A program made the translations under genes and the position numbers. Shown here piece after piece: positions 17,381 to 25,338 of a stretch of 64,000 bases of DNA (position 1 is the stretch's first letter; each line of letters opens with the position of its first letter). The notes under the pieces were generated by a model. It made no database searches. It was given only the letters and a program-made list of their open reading frames with translations, and was not told the DNA's origin. Source of the stretch: JAMQKA01 sp031569985 (lineage in GTDB: Bacteria > Bacteroidota > Rhodothermia > Balneolales > Balneolaceae); contig NZ_JAMQKA010000010.1 in the NCBI RefSeq assembly GCF_031569985.1, positions 83,922-147,921 on the forward strand, read 5' to 3'.

Positions 17381-17980
17381 TCAGGCTTTAACCGTCTCTT
17401 TATGTGATATCTGGGTCCCAAGTACTTTCAGAAATGCGGCCAGCCATTTGGGGTGTCCCGGCCAGGCGGGGGAGGTGACCAGGTTGCCATCAACCACAAC
17501 TTCTGTGGCCTCCACATCTTTGTAGTTGGCGCCGGCGACTTCCATCTCGGGTCCAACTGCCGGGTAAGCAGTCAGCGTTCTCCCCTTGACGGCATCGGCA
17601 GCCGACAAGATCTGAAGTCCGTGGCACAGTGCCGCAACCGGTTTATCCTTGTTCATAAAGTGATTCACAATTTCCAGCACTCCTTTTTCTCGTCGCAGAT
17701 ACTCCGGGGCCCGGCCTCCGGATATAACAAGTGCGTCATAATCAGCGGGATTCACATCACTAAAAGTGGCATTTAGTGTGAAGTTATGTCCCGGCTTTTC
17801 AGAATAGGTTTGGTCACCTTCAAAATCGTGGATTGCTGTTTTGACTGATTCCCCCGACTTCTTTTTGGGACAAATGGCGTGAACGGTGTGCCCCACCATC
17901 TGCAGTGCCTGGAACGGAACCATTATTTCGTAATCTTCTCCGTAGTCTCCGACTAGTTGCAATATTTTTTTCCCACTCAT
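17381..17980 (-). CDS. DJ-1/PfpI family protein
   Basis: A 199-residue class I glutamine amidotransferase-like protein. The nucleophile elbow is AALCHGLQIL with Cys-119 followed by His-120, and Glu-15 in GDYGEDYE takes the place of the acidic partner found in this family. The ISGGRAPEYLR segment forms the oxyanion side. Family members include intracellular proteases, glyoxalase III-type deglycases and chaperone-like proteins; the closest style here is the YhbO/PfpI type often linked to stress or protein-glycation repair. It is a single gene with its own terminator. A spacer of about 210 bases upstream contains a palindromic repeat. Confidence 0.9.
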   Translation of the reverse strand: MSGKKILQLVGDYGEDYEIMVPFQALQMVGHTVHAICPKKKSGESVKTAIHDFEGDQTYSEKPGHNFTLNATFSDVNPADYDALVISGGRAPEYLRREKGVLEIVNHFMNKDKPVAALCHGLQILSAADAVKGRTLTAYPAVGPEMEVAGANYKDVEATEVVVDGNLVTSPAWPGHPKWLAAFLKVLGTQISHKETVKA

Positions 17981-18086
17981 GATAATTCTCCCAAATATTT
18001 AGTTTTAAAGATTTCTTATTACACTCAAAAAAACTGGGCTTTGGAGGGTAAAGTTCCGCCTAAATTAGTTTAAGCCTAATCACTGA

Positions 18087-18108
18087 TGCGGGAACTAATT
18101 CCCGCGCA
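18087..18108. repeat. Short interspersed palindromic repeat, copy C
   Basis: TGCGGGAACTAATTCCCGCGCA is the best preserved copy of the element also present at about 6150-6170 and 13247-13268. Flanks AATCACTG on the left and AATAGAT on the right are shared with copy B in inverted orientation. Confidence 0.75.
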
Positions 18109-18193
18109 ATAGATGTGGCCGATAAGAATTTGAAACACTAACAGATGATCGGTAATAGGTGAACCCCTTCGTTCTCAATGTACAAAAGAAATC

Positions 18194-18772
18194 TTACTCC
18201 TTAACATTTTGGCCAAGGGAATGGATAGCACGTCCCTCGCTTACAAAAGAAATGCCCTGCTGCTGAGAGGTACTGATCATCACCGCTTCAATAATAGGGT
18301 GACTAACTTGTTCCTCCGATTCCCAGAGAACCAAGAAGTTGGCCCCCACGCCCCCGCGCAGATCCTCCTCTTCAACTACAAAAGAAGTTGAGGCAAGTGG
18401 CCCTATCGTCTGTGGCTGATCTAGATATTTATGGACCAGGCTTCCTTTTGAATCGTAATAGTACACTTTTTTGAGGGTAATTGGATGTTGCATGTCGGAA
18501 TTTCTGAAGCTTAGCGTGGCAGTCAGGTTGAAGGTCTTCCTGTGATCCAGCTGGTAAATATGGGAATAGACAGGTACGTAGACATTCTCTCCCATTATGG
18601 CGTTTTCGCTGAAGTTGACAAATGATGCGGCCGTTAATGCGGTAGTCGAATCGGAAGGGGCAACGGCTGAACCCTTGCCAGAGGGGGATTCCTGCCTATT
18701 CTCTGTTTGGCAGCCTGCAACGATAAGAAGAAAGAATAAACTCGGAAGACTAAAGAAGAGAAACCGCGTCAT
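18194..18772 (-). CDS. DUF3124-type lipoprotein
   Basis: A 192-residue protein with a lipoprotein signal (FLLIVAGC, Cys about residue 21) and a Ser/Gly-rich linker. The DUF3124 region runs from about residue 58: NVYVPVYSHIYQLDHRKTF, LSFRNSDMQHPITLKKVYYY, TSFVVEEEDLRGGVGANFLV. No function is established for the family; it is periplasmic or surface-anchored. It lies between spacers, with the copper chaperone gene upstream on the same strand (44 bases), so a shared transcript with the copper genes is possible. The assignment to DUF3124 is from remembered family features. Confidence 0.75.
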   Translation of the reverse strand: MTRFLFFSLPSLFFLLIVAGCQTENRQESPSGKGSAVAPSDSTTALTAASFVNFSENAIMGENVYVPVYSHIYQLDHRKTFNLTATLSFRNSDMQHPITLKKVYYYDSKGSLVHKYLDQPQTIGPLASTSFVVEEEDLRGGVGANFLVLWESEEQVSHPIIEAVMISTSQQQGISFVSEGRAIHSLGQNVKE

Positions 18773-18816
18773 AAAATAGGCGTTATTTTAGAATTTAATT
18801 ACAACTTAAGAAAATG

Positions 18817-19296
18817 TCAGTTAATGTGATTTTGACTTTCCCCCGATACAGGAACGTTGAGCTTTACAGAACCATATTGTGAGAATAAGAGTCTCAGAGA
18901 AATTGAATCACCGGTAGTCAAATCCCTGCTCAACTGCATCATCATGATGTGATATCCGCCGGGTTTCAGTTCAGTAATGGAACGAGCTTCTATCGGTAAT
19001 TCTCCAACCGGGCGCATCCCTGAAACACCATCTTTTTCATAGGATTGATGGATTTCAGTAATCAAGGCCGCATTTGTAGTTACACTTACCAGCGTATCCG
19101 TGTTTTCCATCCCATTGGCAATTGTTAAGTAAGCCCCGCCCGTCATCCCCAGCTTGGCTGGACGTGCCCATGCATCACGGACTTCAATTTTGTTCTGTGG
19201 CAGATCAGCATTGATATTTCCCTTTTCAGCGCGACAGGAAATAAGTAGTATTCCAAATATAAACGAAACAAAAACTAACAGGTGGTCAAGAATCAT
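18817..19296 (-). CDS. Periplasmic copper chaperone PCu(A)C
   Basis: A 159-residue protein with a lipoprotein-like signal (GILLISC). The family copper site H-x10-M-x21-H-x-M is perfectly kept: His-83, Met-94, His-116 and Met-118, within EIHQSYEKDGVSGM and PGGYHIMMM. The opening DAWARPAKLGMTGGAYLTI is also typical. PCu(A)C binds Cu(I) and, with SCO proteins, loads the CuA or CuB centre of cytochrome oxidase. A SCO1-like gene lies 3.4 kb upstream on the same strand, past the TonB receptor, which fits this role. Confidence 0.95.
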   Translation of the reverse strand: MILDHLLVFVSFIFGILLISCRAEKGNINADLPQNKIEVRDAWARPAKLGMTGGAYLTIANGMENTDTLVSVTTNAALITEIHQSYEKDGVSGMRPVGELPIEARSITELKPGGYHIMMMQLSRDLTTGDSISLRLLFSQYGSVKLNVPVSGESQNHIN

Positions 19297-19489
19297 AAGC
19301 TTGAAAATAATTTAGCACTCATTTTTATAAATTCGATTTAAGTGTATTTCTGGACGAATCGAGAATCTAATCATGTTGCTACAACCCGATAACTAGTTGT
19401 CTCCAATAAATTTAGAGTTGGTACTGGAAATTAAACAGGTTTCCAGATAAGTTGTAAGTCAATCCTAAATAAAATAAGGGAGGATTGTA

Positions 19490-19642
19490 ATGTGTAAACG
19501 AACCGAATGTCCCGAATGTGGTGCTACCGCTACGGAACCATGTCTTCATGAACCACAAGATGATTGTGTAAGGGAAGTTGCCACATGTCCACAATGTGGG
19601 GCTGTTGCAGCAGAACCCTGCCTGGAAGAGGCTGAAGCTTAA
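19490..19642 (+). CDS. Small protein with two CPxCGAxAxEPCL units (putative double zinc ribbon/knuckle)
   Basis: A 50-residue gene that is easily overlooked. ATG at 19490 is preceded by AAGGGAGGA at good distance, and a strong terminator follows at 19674-19714, so it is a complete transcription unit. The product is an internal duplication: TECPECGATATEPCL and ATCPQCGAVAAEPCL, joined by a short HEPQDDCVREV linker. Each unit offers C-x2-C-x7-C ligands, enough for zinc, iron or copper binding. It has no signal peptide, so it is probably cytoplasmic. It is on the opposite strand inside the copper-handling region. I do not recognise a named family; metal buffering or sensing is possible but unproven. 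Confidence 0.78.
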   Translation: MCKRTECPECGATATEPCLHEPQDDCVREVATCPQCGAVAAEPCLEEAEA

Positions 19643-19673
19643 ATTTCAATCACCTATTGAAATTCAGAAAATA

Positions 19674-19714
19674 AATAAGAGGGGAGAAGCAGTATAGAAC
19701 TTTCCCCTCTTATT
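19674..19714 (+). terminator. Intrinsic terminator of the small Cys-rich gene
   Basis: A perfect 12-base stem AATAAGAGGGGA with TCCCCTCTTATT, with a 17-base loop. It starts about 32 bases after the stop codon. The A-rich left arm and T-rich right arm would let it act in both directions and also end the minus-strand TonB receptor transcript. Confidence 0.8.
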
Positions 19715-19835
19715 ATTAATGCGGAATTCAGAATTCTGAGGGAAACAGTTAGCCAAGTACAATTCTTAATTTTTCATTCCTAATTCAAGATGGAGCCCAC
19801 CGCCGAGGTAGACTCCATCAAGATTATCTTTAGGA

Positions 19836-22187
19836 TTAGAAAGTATAGGCCAGATCAAAGAATATTACCCGCCCGGGTTCCGGTATGCGAGTGCCTGAAT
19901 ATTCCGCCATCATCATCCCGGCAAATGGATTGTTCGCGTTTAGGTGATTCACATACCGTTCGTTAAAAATATTATTGACACCGAGTTGCAGACTTAACCC
20001 ATCCACCACCTCCACACCGCCTTTAAGATCGAATGTGGTGTATCCATCCGTCGGCTGCTCGCCGCGCAATGTGGCAACCCGGTCCTGCTCGGAAACGGTA
20101 TGCAGAACGCCTTCCACAAAGAACCTTTGATCCACCGGTTCATATCGCATCTTCGTGTCCACACCGAAAGGAGAGATTCCCAGAGCAGGCTCATCAACGG
20201 TTTCATCCTGTCCCCAGAGGTAACGACCAGATACTTCTGCCTGCAATGCAGATATGAAACGATAAGCCAGGGACGATTCGAGTCCCCAGAATTTGGCTTC
20301 TCCGTTCCGGTATTGATATACCGTGTTTGGACTCAGCGGCAGTCGCTTGGGAAGGTCAGTGGCCCGGATGGTGATGTAGTTCTCCATATAGCGCGTAAAG
20401 GTGTTGAAAGAGAATGCCCACTTTGGATAGTGGCTCTCAATCCATAGGTCAAGCTGGGTACTGCGCTCAGGCTTAAGGCCTGGATTCCCCACAAACTCTG
20501 CGCTGGTCTGTGCTTTCGAAGCGGGGATCCGATCCGAATAACGTTCTGTGGCATCGGCTGTACGTACCGCTGAACCAATGCCTGCCGAGAAGACCCAGTG
20601 CTCCCCGGGGGTGGCACTCAGCGTAAAGGCACCGTTCAGGTTTGTTTCCGAGTGGTTGAGATCAGTTGATACATTCTGCTCAAAAAAGTCGGAAATACGA
20701 TTTCGGTCTGCCGTGGCATTTACAAAATCGAGACGGACGGTTCCTGCAGCAGAAAATATGCTGTTGAGACTGTGCTCGGCGCGGGTGAAGATGCCGGCGT
20801 CAGTGATGGTAGCGTCGGGCCACATCTGGTCAACGAGGGGGAAAGCCGGTGGTTTCATGCCTTCATCCCGGCGATCGATAGTACGCACCGCATTGCGATT
20901 GGCAGAATAGATATCGGCGCCTACTTCTATACTCCAGTTATCCGCAGGGACAAGTTCAAATGCTGCGCGTCCGCCGGCCACATCCATCGAGGCGTCGACA
21001 TCCACATCGAGGGCGAAGGGCGGCACGCGTCCCTCCATCGGCATGGCGGTGGGTTTGCTGTCGTTATCCATGGCGTGGTCCACCGAGTTGTAATATGCTT
21101 TAATCTCGATGGATTGCAGGAGGCCGATGTTTTGCTGCCAGTTCCAGGCCAGCGATGTGTTGTAGGAATCGAAGTAGTTGGCATCCAGCAGCCGACCGGG
21201 GTAGTTGACATCGTTCTGATTTTGATAGCCAAGTCCCAGCGTCAGGCGCCCGTTGGCAGAGGTGGCGTAGCTCAATTTACTGCGAAATTCCCGTGACTGG
21301 AAGTTGGCCGGCACTGAGGTCGAGTTGCCATCCTCATAATCGCTGCCTTCGCGCCAGGCGGTGTTCAGCCAGTATCCCAGCTTATCGAATTTGCCCGAAA
21401 CGGTGGCCGTACCTTCAAACGCGTTGTAGTTGCTGTCGAAACCAGAGGCAATTTTACCATGTGTGGTATGGCTGGGGATATTGGTCAGGTCATTGGTTTC
21501 CACACGGATGGCACTCAGGTTGCCGGCGCCCCAAGTCAGGGCATAGGGTCCTTTCACCACCTGCATCGACTGAATGGCACTCGGATCGAGGTGGCTCAGC
21601 GAAGAGTCCATCCGTGCCGGACCCGCAGGGAAGATGCGCGTGCCGTCGAGATAGGTGCCCACCTCGGTCTCCCGAAGTCCGCGAACCACGGGATCGAGTC
21701 CGATGGGACCGCGACGCACGGCGTCAACACCAGCAACAACCCGCAGTAGCTCGCCGGAGTCCCGGGGATTTGCTTCCCGGACCTGCTGGTTTGCGAGCTC
21801 TGTCTCGGGTTCCAGGTCGGGCCGCAGGGCACTTACGGCAATGCCGGAAAGCTCGTACGAAACTTCCCACATCGAAAGTTGCACTGTGGTGGTTTGACCG
21901 GATTCAACTCTAATTTTCCGCTGAGTCGGTTCAAATCCTACGAACGTTGCTTTAAGGATATACGTACCGGCTGGAACGTTACTAATCCTGAATTCCCCTT
22001 TGGCATCAGTTGTGGTGCCCAATGTGGTATTTGGAATAAAAATATTCACATCACTGATGGGACGGTCATTATTCTGATTTGTAATGGTACCGGATATAGT
22101 ACCGGTGGATTGTGAAAAAGTCCTTGCAGGGTACAGCAATATCAGTAGCGTACACGCTGCGAGGATTGTTTTTTGTAGAGTAAACAT
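19836..22187 (-). CDS. TonB-dependent outer-membrane receptor, probably for copper
   Basis: Start taken at ATG 22187, preceded by CGGAGGAT; the product is 783 residues. After the signal peptide comes a CarboxypepD_reg-like domain (about 30-110, GTISGTITNQNNDRPISDVN), then the plug (about 120-235) with RRGPIGLDPVVRGLRETEV, ARMDSSLSHLDPSAIQSMQV and VVKGPYALTWG, then a 22-strand type barrel ending in FFDLAYTF. The RMD...VVKGP pattern recalls OprC/NosA copper receptors, and Met-rich stretches (TAMPMEGR, FAGMMMAEY) could bind Cu. Neighbouring PCu(A)C, SCO and Met/Cys-rich genes support copper uptake. The ligand is inference; other metals or chelates are possible. Confidence 0.88.
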   Translation of the reverse strand: MFTLQKTILAACTLLILLYPARTFSQSTGTISGTITNQNNDRPISDVNIFIPNTTLGTTTDAKGEFRISNVPAGTYILKATFVGFEPTQRKIRVESGQTTTVQLSMWEVSYELSGIAVSALRPDLEPETELANQQVREANPRDSGELLRVVAGVDAVRRGPIGLDPVVRGLRETEVGTYLDGTRIFPAGPARMDSSLSHLDPSAIQSMQVVKGPYALTWGAGNLSAIRVETNDLTNIPSHTTHGKIASGFDSNYNAFEGTATVSGKFDKLGYWLNTAWREGSDYEDGNSTSVPANFQSREFRSKLSYATSANGRLTLGLGYQNQNDVNYPGRLLDANYFDSYNTSLAWNWQQNIGLLQSIEIKAYYNSVDHAMDNDSKPTAMPMEGRVPPFALDVDVDASMDVAGGRAAFELVPADNWSIEVGADIYSANRNAVRTIDRRDEGMKPPAFPLVDQMWPDATITDAGIFTRAEHSLNSIFSAAGTVRLDFVNATADRNRISDFFEQNVSTDLNHSETNLNGAFTLSATPGEHWVFSAGIGSAVRTADATERYSDRIPASKAQTSAEFVGNPGLKPERSTQLDLWIESHYPKWAFSFNTFTRYMENYITIRATDLPKRLPLSPNTVYQYRNGEAKFWGLESSLAYRFISALQAEVSGRYLWGQDETVDEPALGISPFGVDTKMRYEPVDQRFFVEGVLHTVSEQDRVATLRGEQPTDGYTTFDLKGGVEVVDGLSLQLGVNNIFNERYVNHLNANNPFAGMMMAEYSGTRIPEPGRVIFFDLAYTF

Positions 22188-22281
22188 TTTATCCTCCGTT
22201 TGAGATAAAGTAATAAATCGCATCGTCCGGGTGGTTACGGGACGAAATGATTCGATTTAGATTTGATCGGGATGGATCGAA

Positions 22282-22704
22282 TCAGGCGATTTGCGGAGGA
22301 TGGAAAATGTCTTTTGAATAGGATTGGAGTTCGTCATCACTAAATATTACCGGAAGGAAAGAAAATTCCAGGTTCCGTTCAGCTTCAACGAGCACCGGGA
22401 GGAGAACTTTGGAAAGCTGAAGGCTGGAAATGACATTCATATTGTGGGTCCCACAGGAACAGTAAAAAGGACGGTCTCCATGTTTTTCATGGCAAGAACA
22501 CGGCATATTCATTGAACCGGATGTCTTTACCATGCAGACGCCATCCATCATACATGCTATATGCTCGGAATGAGGTCCGGGAAACAAAGCTTTGTAGGAA
22601 TGAGGGGAAAGCGGGAACTGGGAGCCCAGCAGAACGAGTCCCATTACCGGGACGATCAGTGTCCTTAGATAAACAAACCAGCGATATGTGCGTAATGATT
22701 TCAC
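22282..22704 (-). CDS. Met/Cys/His-rich small membrane-anchored protein, putative metal binding
   Basis: A 140-residue protein with one N-terminal hydrophobic helix (TLIVPVMGLVLLGSQF) and then a segment dense in soft-metal ligands: HSEHIACMMDGVCM, MNMPCSCHEKHG and FYCSCGTHNMN (about residues 46-90). The C-terminal half is ordinary and contains no domain I recognise. The ATG is 5 bases after the SCO1-like stop and the TonB receptor lies just downstream, so it belongs to the same operon. A periplasmic copper-binding or sensing role is the simplest reading. I know no family name for it. Confidence 0.78.
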   Translation of the reverse strand: MKSLRTYRWFVYLRTLIVPVMGLVLLGSQFPLSPHSYKALFPGPHSEHIACMMDGVCMVKTSGSMNMPCSCHEKHGDRPFYCSCGTHNMNVISSLQLSKVLLPVLVEAERNLEFSFLPVIFSDDELQSYSKDIFHPPQIA

Positions 22705-22709
22705 TGGAA

Positions 22710-23294
22710 TTATCTGAGCTGGTTGATTCCTTCCACAATATGTTCCGGTTTGGAGAAGCTGCCACTGTATTCCAGTCGCAGCCGCCCCTGCCTGTCCATT
22801 AAAGATATGCGATTTGTGTGCTTCATGAAATAGAGTTCTTTTCCTTCATCGGAAGTCTTGGTATAGGAGACGTCGGCCGTGATATCCAGGCTGCTCAAAA
22901 GAGAATCGACTGTTGTCGTGTCGCCGGTGAGGAAGGTGAACTCTTCTTCATCCAGCTTAAACTGCTGCATATAGTTTTTTAGTACAGAGGGAGTATCGCG
23001 CCGGGGGTCAAAGGAAATTCCCACAAAATGGACATTTTCTGTGCTCTCCAGCTGATTTTTCACGTTGTTCATATTAGCAGTAATCGCCGGGCATACATCA
23101 GGACAGTTCGTATAGATAAAGCCGAGAACAGTAACTTCTCCCTCAAAATCATCCGGAAACGTAACACTTGTGCTATCCTGGTCCAGCACCTGAAAAGATT
23201 GATCACTCAGATCTTTGATAACTTCAGGCTGATTACAGGATGCAAGAAATAGTATTAATAGGGGATAAAGAATCGAACTCGTATGAAAATTCAA
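22710..23294 (-). CDS. SCO1/SenC/PrrC-family lipoprotein
   Basis: A 194-residue thioredoxin-fold protein with a lipobox (FLASC, Cys-20). The copper site is complete: TNCPDVC with Cys-64 and Cys-68, and His-159 in FMKHTNRISLMD. FVGISFDPRRDTPSVL is the typical second conserved block. SCO proteins bind copper and reduce or metallate the CuA site of cytochrome oxidase; some act as redox sensors. It lies upstream of the Met/Cys-rich protein and the copper-type TonB receptor, and downstream of a CDF exporter (36-base gap), all on the minus strand. Confidence 0.94.
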   Translation of the reverse strand: MNFHTSSILYPLLILFLASCNQPEVIKDLSDQSFQVLDQDSTSVTFPDDFEGEVTVLGFIYTNCPDVCPAITANMNNVKNQLESTENVHFVGISFDPRRDTPSVLKNYMQQFKLDEEEFTFLTGDTTTVDSLLSSLDITADVSYTKTSDEGKELYFMKHTNRISLMDRQGRLRLEYSGSFSKPEHIVEGINQLR

Positions 23295-23330
23295 ATTGAA
23301 GGATTGTGATTTAAAATTGGGATTTGTTCA

Positions 23331-24260
23331 TTAATGGCAGGGAATTTCTGCATGATTTTCGCATGGCTCAAATTCAAATTCAAGCGTGGAGTGGTGGATA
23401 TTGAATTTTGACTTCAGGAGATCCTTAATATTTGTTTTGATCTTTTCCATGTTGTGGAGCTCTTCTTCATCAATCACCACGTGACTTTCCAGGAGGATAT
23501 TGTTCTCGTCCAGTCTCCACACGTGCACGTGGTGTATATCAAGCACCTTGCCGATCGATTTCATAGCCTCTGTCACCTGTTCCAGGTCAATTTCGCGTGG
23601 CGTGCTCTCCATCAAGATGTTGATGGTCTTTTTCACCATATAGTAGCTTTGCCACAGGATATAACCGGCTATCACAAGCGTGAGAATCGTGTCCACAATA
23701 TAAAGCTGGTATTCCAAAATCAGCCAGCCGGCCACGATGACTCCGACTGAGGAGAGCGCATCCGACAAAATGTGAATATATGCGCTGCGGATGTTGATAT
23801 TTTCTTTGGATTTGCTGAAAAGCAGGCCCGCTGTAATGACATTGCCAAGCAAGCCGATGATGGCTACGATAAACATCGTAAGCCCGTCTATGGGCTGTGG
23901 ATTGTAGAATCGCTCGACGCCCTCCTTGATCAGGAATAGCGCGATAATCACCAGCGTAATCAGGTTGATGAAGGCACCGATAATCTCCGCTCGTTTATAT
24001 CCAAATGTTTTTCTCCGGTTGGCGTCCTTTTTCGAAATTTTACGCGCCACCAGGCTGATCCCCAGTGAAGCGGTGTCGTTTAGATTATGGAGGGCATCGG
24101 AAAGCAGTGAGAGACTGTTTGAAAGAATGCCACCCACAAACTCGGCTACTGTAATCATGAGGTTCAGGAAAATAGAGATCCACAATCGTCCCTCGGTAGT
24201 GTCCTCCCCGTGGTGATGATGGTGCCCGTGACTATGACTGTGTTCGTGAGTATGTGCCAT
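23331..24260 (-). CDS. CDF-family cation diffusion facilitator (Zn/Co/Cd exporter type)
   Basis: A 309-residue protein with a His-rich N-terminus (HEHSHSHGHHHHHGED), six transmembrane helices and a cytoplasmic C-terminal domain. The membrane metal site is visible as SDALHNLNDT in helix 2 and HILSDALSSVG in helix 5. The C-terminal domain has HHVHVWRLDENNILLESHVV and ends with Cys/His residues. CDF proteins export zinc and related ions by proton exchange; a His-rich N-terminus favours Zn(II). It is the most upstream gene of the minus-strand metal run that continues with SCO1. Confidence 0.94.
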   Translation of the reverse strand: MAHTHEHSHSHGHHHHHGEDTTEGRLWISIFLNLMITVAEFVGGILSNSLSLLSDALHNLNDTASLGISLVARKISKKDANRRKTFGYKRAEIIGAFINLITLVIIALFLIKEGVERFYNPQPIDGLTMFIVAIIGLLGNVITAGLLFSKSKENINIRSAYIHILSDALSSVGVIVAGWLILEYQLYIVDTILTLVIAGYILWQSYYMVKKTINILMESTPREIDLEQVTEAMKSIGKVLDIHHVHVWRLDENNILLESHVVIDEEELHNMEKIKTNIKDLLKSKFNIHHSTLEFEFEPCENHAEIPCH

Positions 24261-24545
24261 CTTCGTTCAACAATTGCTGGGTCTCATTTCCCAATCCTTT
24301 ACAAAACAGAAGATAAGAAATAAATGAAATATTAATGCTTCATGAATTGGGTTGTTTACTTTTTAGCGAAGCATAATATGCAGGATTCAAGCTTTTTTAA
24401 GAATGGGTGCCGCTGTTTTCTTGCTTCACCAATAGTCGGAGGTGCTACAACGGGAGGGATGAAAAGGTCAAGAAAATTCACCTTAACTACTCGTTGCTTG
24501 AGTTCTTGCCCAACACATCGTCAGACAGAAATTTTTTGGGTGGGA

Positions 24546-25016
24546 CTACAGGTAGAAATATATGCCAGCAGTAAGAATAAGGCAGGTAATCATGATGACT
24601 GTTGCCTGCTGAATGGGATAGTTGGGAAGGAAACGATAGAGTTTTTCGTCTTCAAAAAAGTCTTTTAGTTGATTTCGCCTGGCTTTCTCTTCTTCATTAA
24701 GCTCCTCTTCCCCCACCAAGATTAGATTCGCATCATGTTCAAGGTTTGGGATTCGTTCATTCAGCATCTCCGCTATGTCATGCTCATCGATTTTGGGGAG
24801 ATCCGCCATAATCAAGTAGACGGGGATGACGATCACAAAAACGGCTACCCCCACAATAGTCTGATCCAGGGTTTCAAATTCTGGCATTACATAACCGCTG
24901 AGCGTACCGATTAAAATGGCAAACCCTAGCATGCTGAACAAGGCGCTCACTACCAGCCGCAGTTTCCAGTTCAGCACCAATTCCTTCATTCTGTCTGTAT
25001 ATTCGTTTTTGCCCAT
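24546..25016 (-). CDS. Small membrane protein of unknown function
   Basis: A 156-residue protein. Two hydrophobic helices near 19-45 and 52-72 are followed by an acidic soluble segment (DLPKIDEHDIAEMLNERIP ... GEEELNEEEKARRNQLKDFF, about 73-128) and one C-terminal helix (ATVIMITCLILTAGIYFYL). The charged loop has DEHDIAEMLN and YRFLPNYPIQQATV. I do not recognise the family. It is alone between two spacers, divided from CDF by about 285 bases that hold no supportable gene. Confidence 0.6.
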   Translation of the reverse strand: MGKNEYTDRMKELVLNWKLRLVVSALFSMLGFAILIGTLSGYVMPEFETLDQTIVGVAVFVIVIPVYLIMADLPKIDEHDIAEMLNERIPNLEHDANLILVGEEELNEEEKARRNQLKDFFEDEKLYRFLPNYPIQQATVIMITCLILTAGIYFYL

Positions 25017-25110
25017 AACGTAATTTTATGAGACACAATTTATAGTTTGCAGGATAAAAGACAAATTAATAATCGTTATTGACCAGAGAAATTCCGCTAA
25101 CTCTACCATT

Positions 25111-25140
25111 GTTGAACCGTTGAACTGTTGAATTGTTGAG
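25111..25140. repeat. 8-base tandem repeat GTTGAAYY in spacer
   Basis: Four consecutive units GTTGAACC, GTTGAACT, GTTGAATT and a partial GTTGAG lie in the 25017-25338 spacer. Just after it come AAGGTC-type words (CGAAGGTCCGAAGGTCTGAG). This type of low-complexity spacer is common in Bacteroidota-like genomes and I assign no function. The rest of the spacer should hold the promoter for the small membrane protein gene. Confidence 0.6.
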
Positions 25141-25338
25141 CAGATACCTTGAAGGTCAAAAAGTCGAAGGTCCGAAGGTCTGAGGATCTGGGGTATGGTT
25201 TTATCTAGCCCTCTCAACCAGCGACTTTTTTCGTTTATTTTTTGTTGCTAAAAAATGAACAGTACATATCGTTGAAGAATCCAGACTATTATTTGCAGCG
25301 GTGGAAGTTCTTCAGTCCTGACCATCGGTTTCACTCAT

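Noticed and set aside
21293..21913. Plus-strand 206-codon open frame opposite the TonB receptor
   Set aside because: Antisense shadow with low-complexity Arg/Ser/Pro-rich product and no start signal.
24342..24668. Plus-strand 108-codon open frame overlapping the small membrane protein gene
   Set aside because: No ribosome binding site; product is not membrane-like or domain-like, and it overlaps a better supported gene on the other strand.
25111..25140. CRISPR-like reading of the GTTGAAYY repeats
   Set aside because: The units are only 8 bases with no spacers between them; simple tandem repeat, and no cas genes are present.
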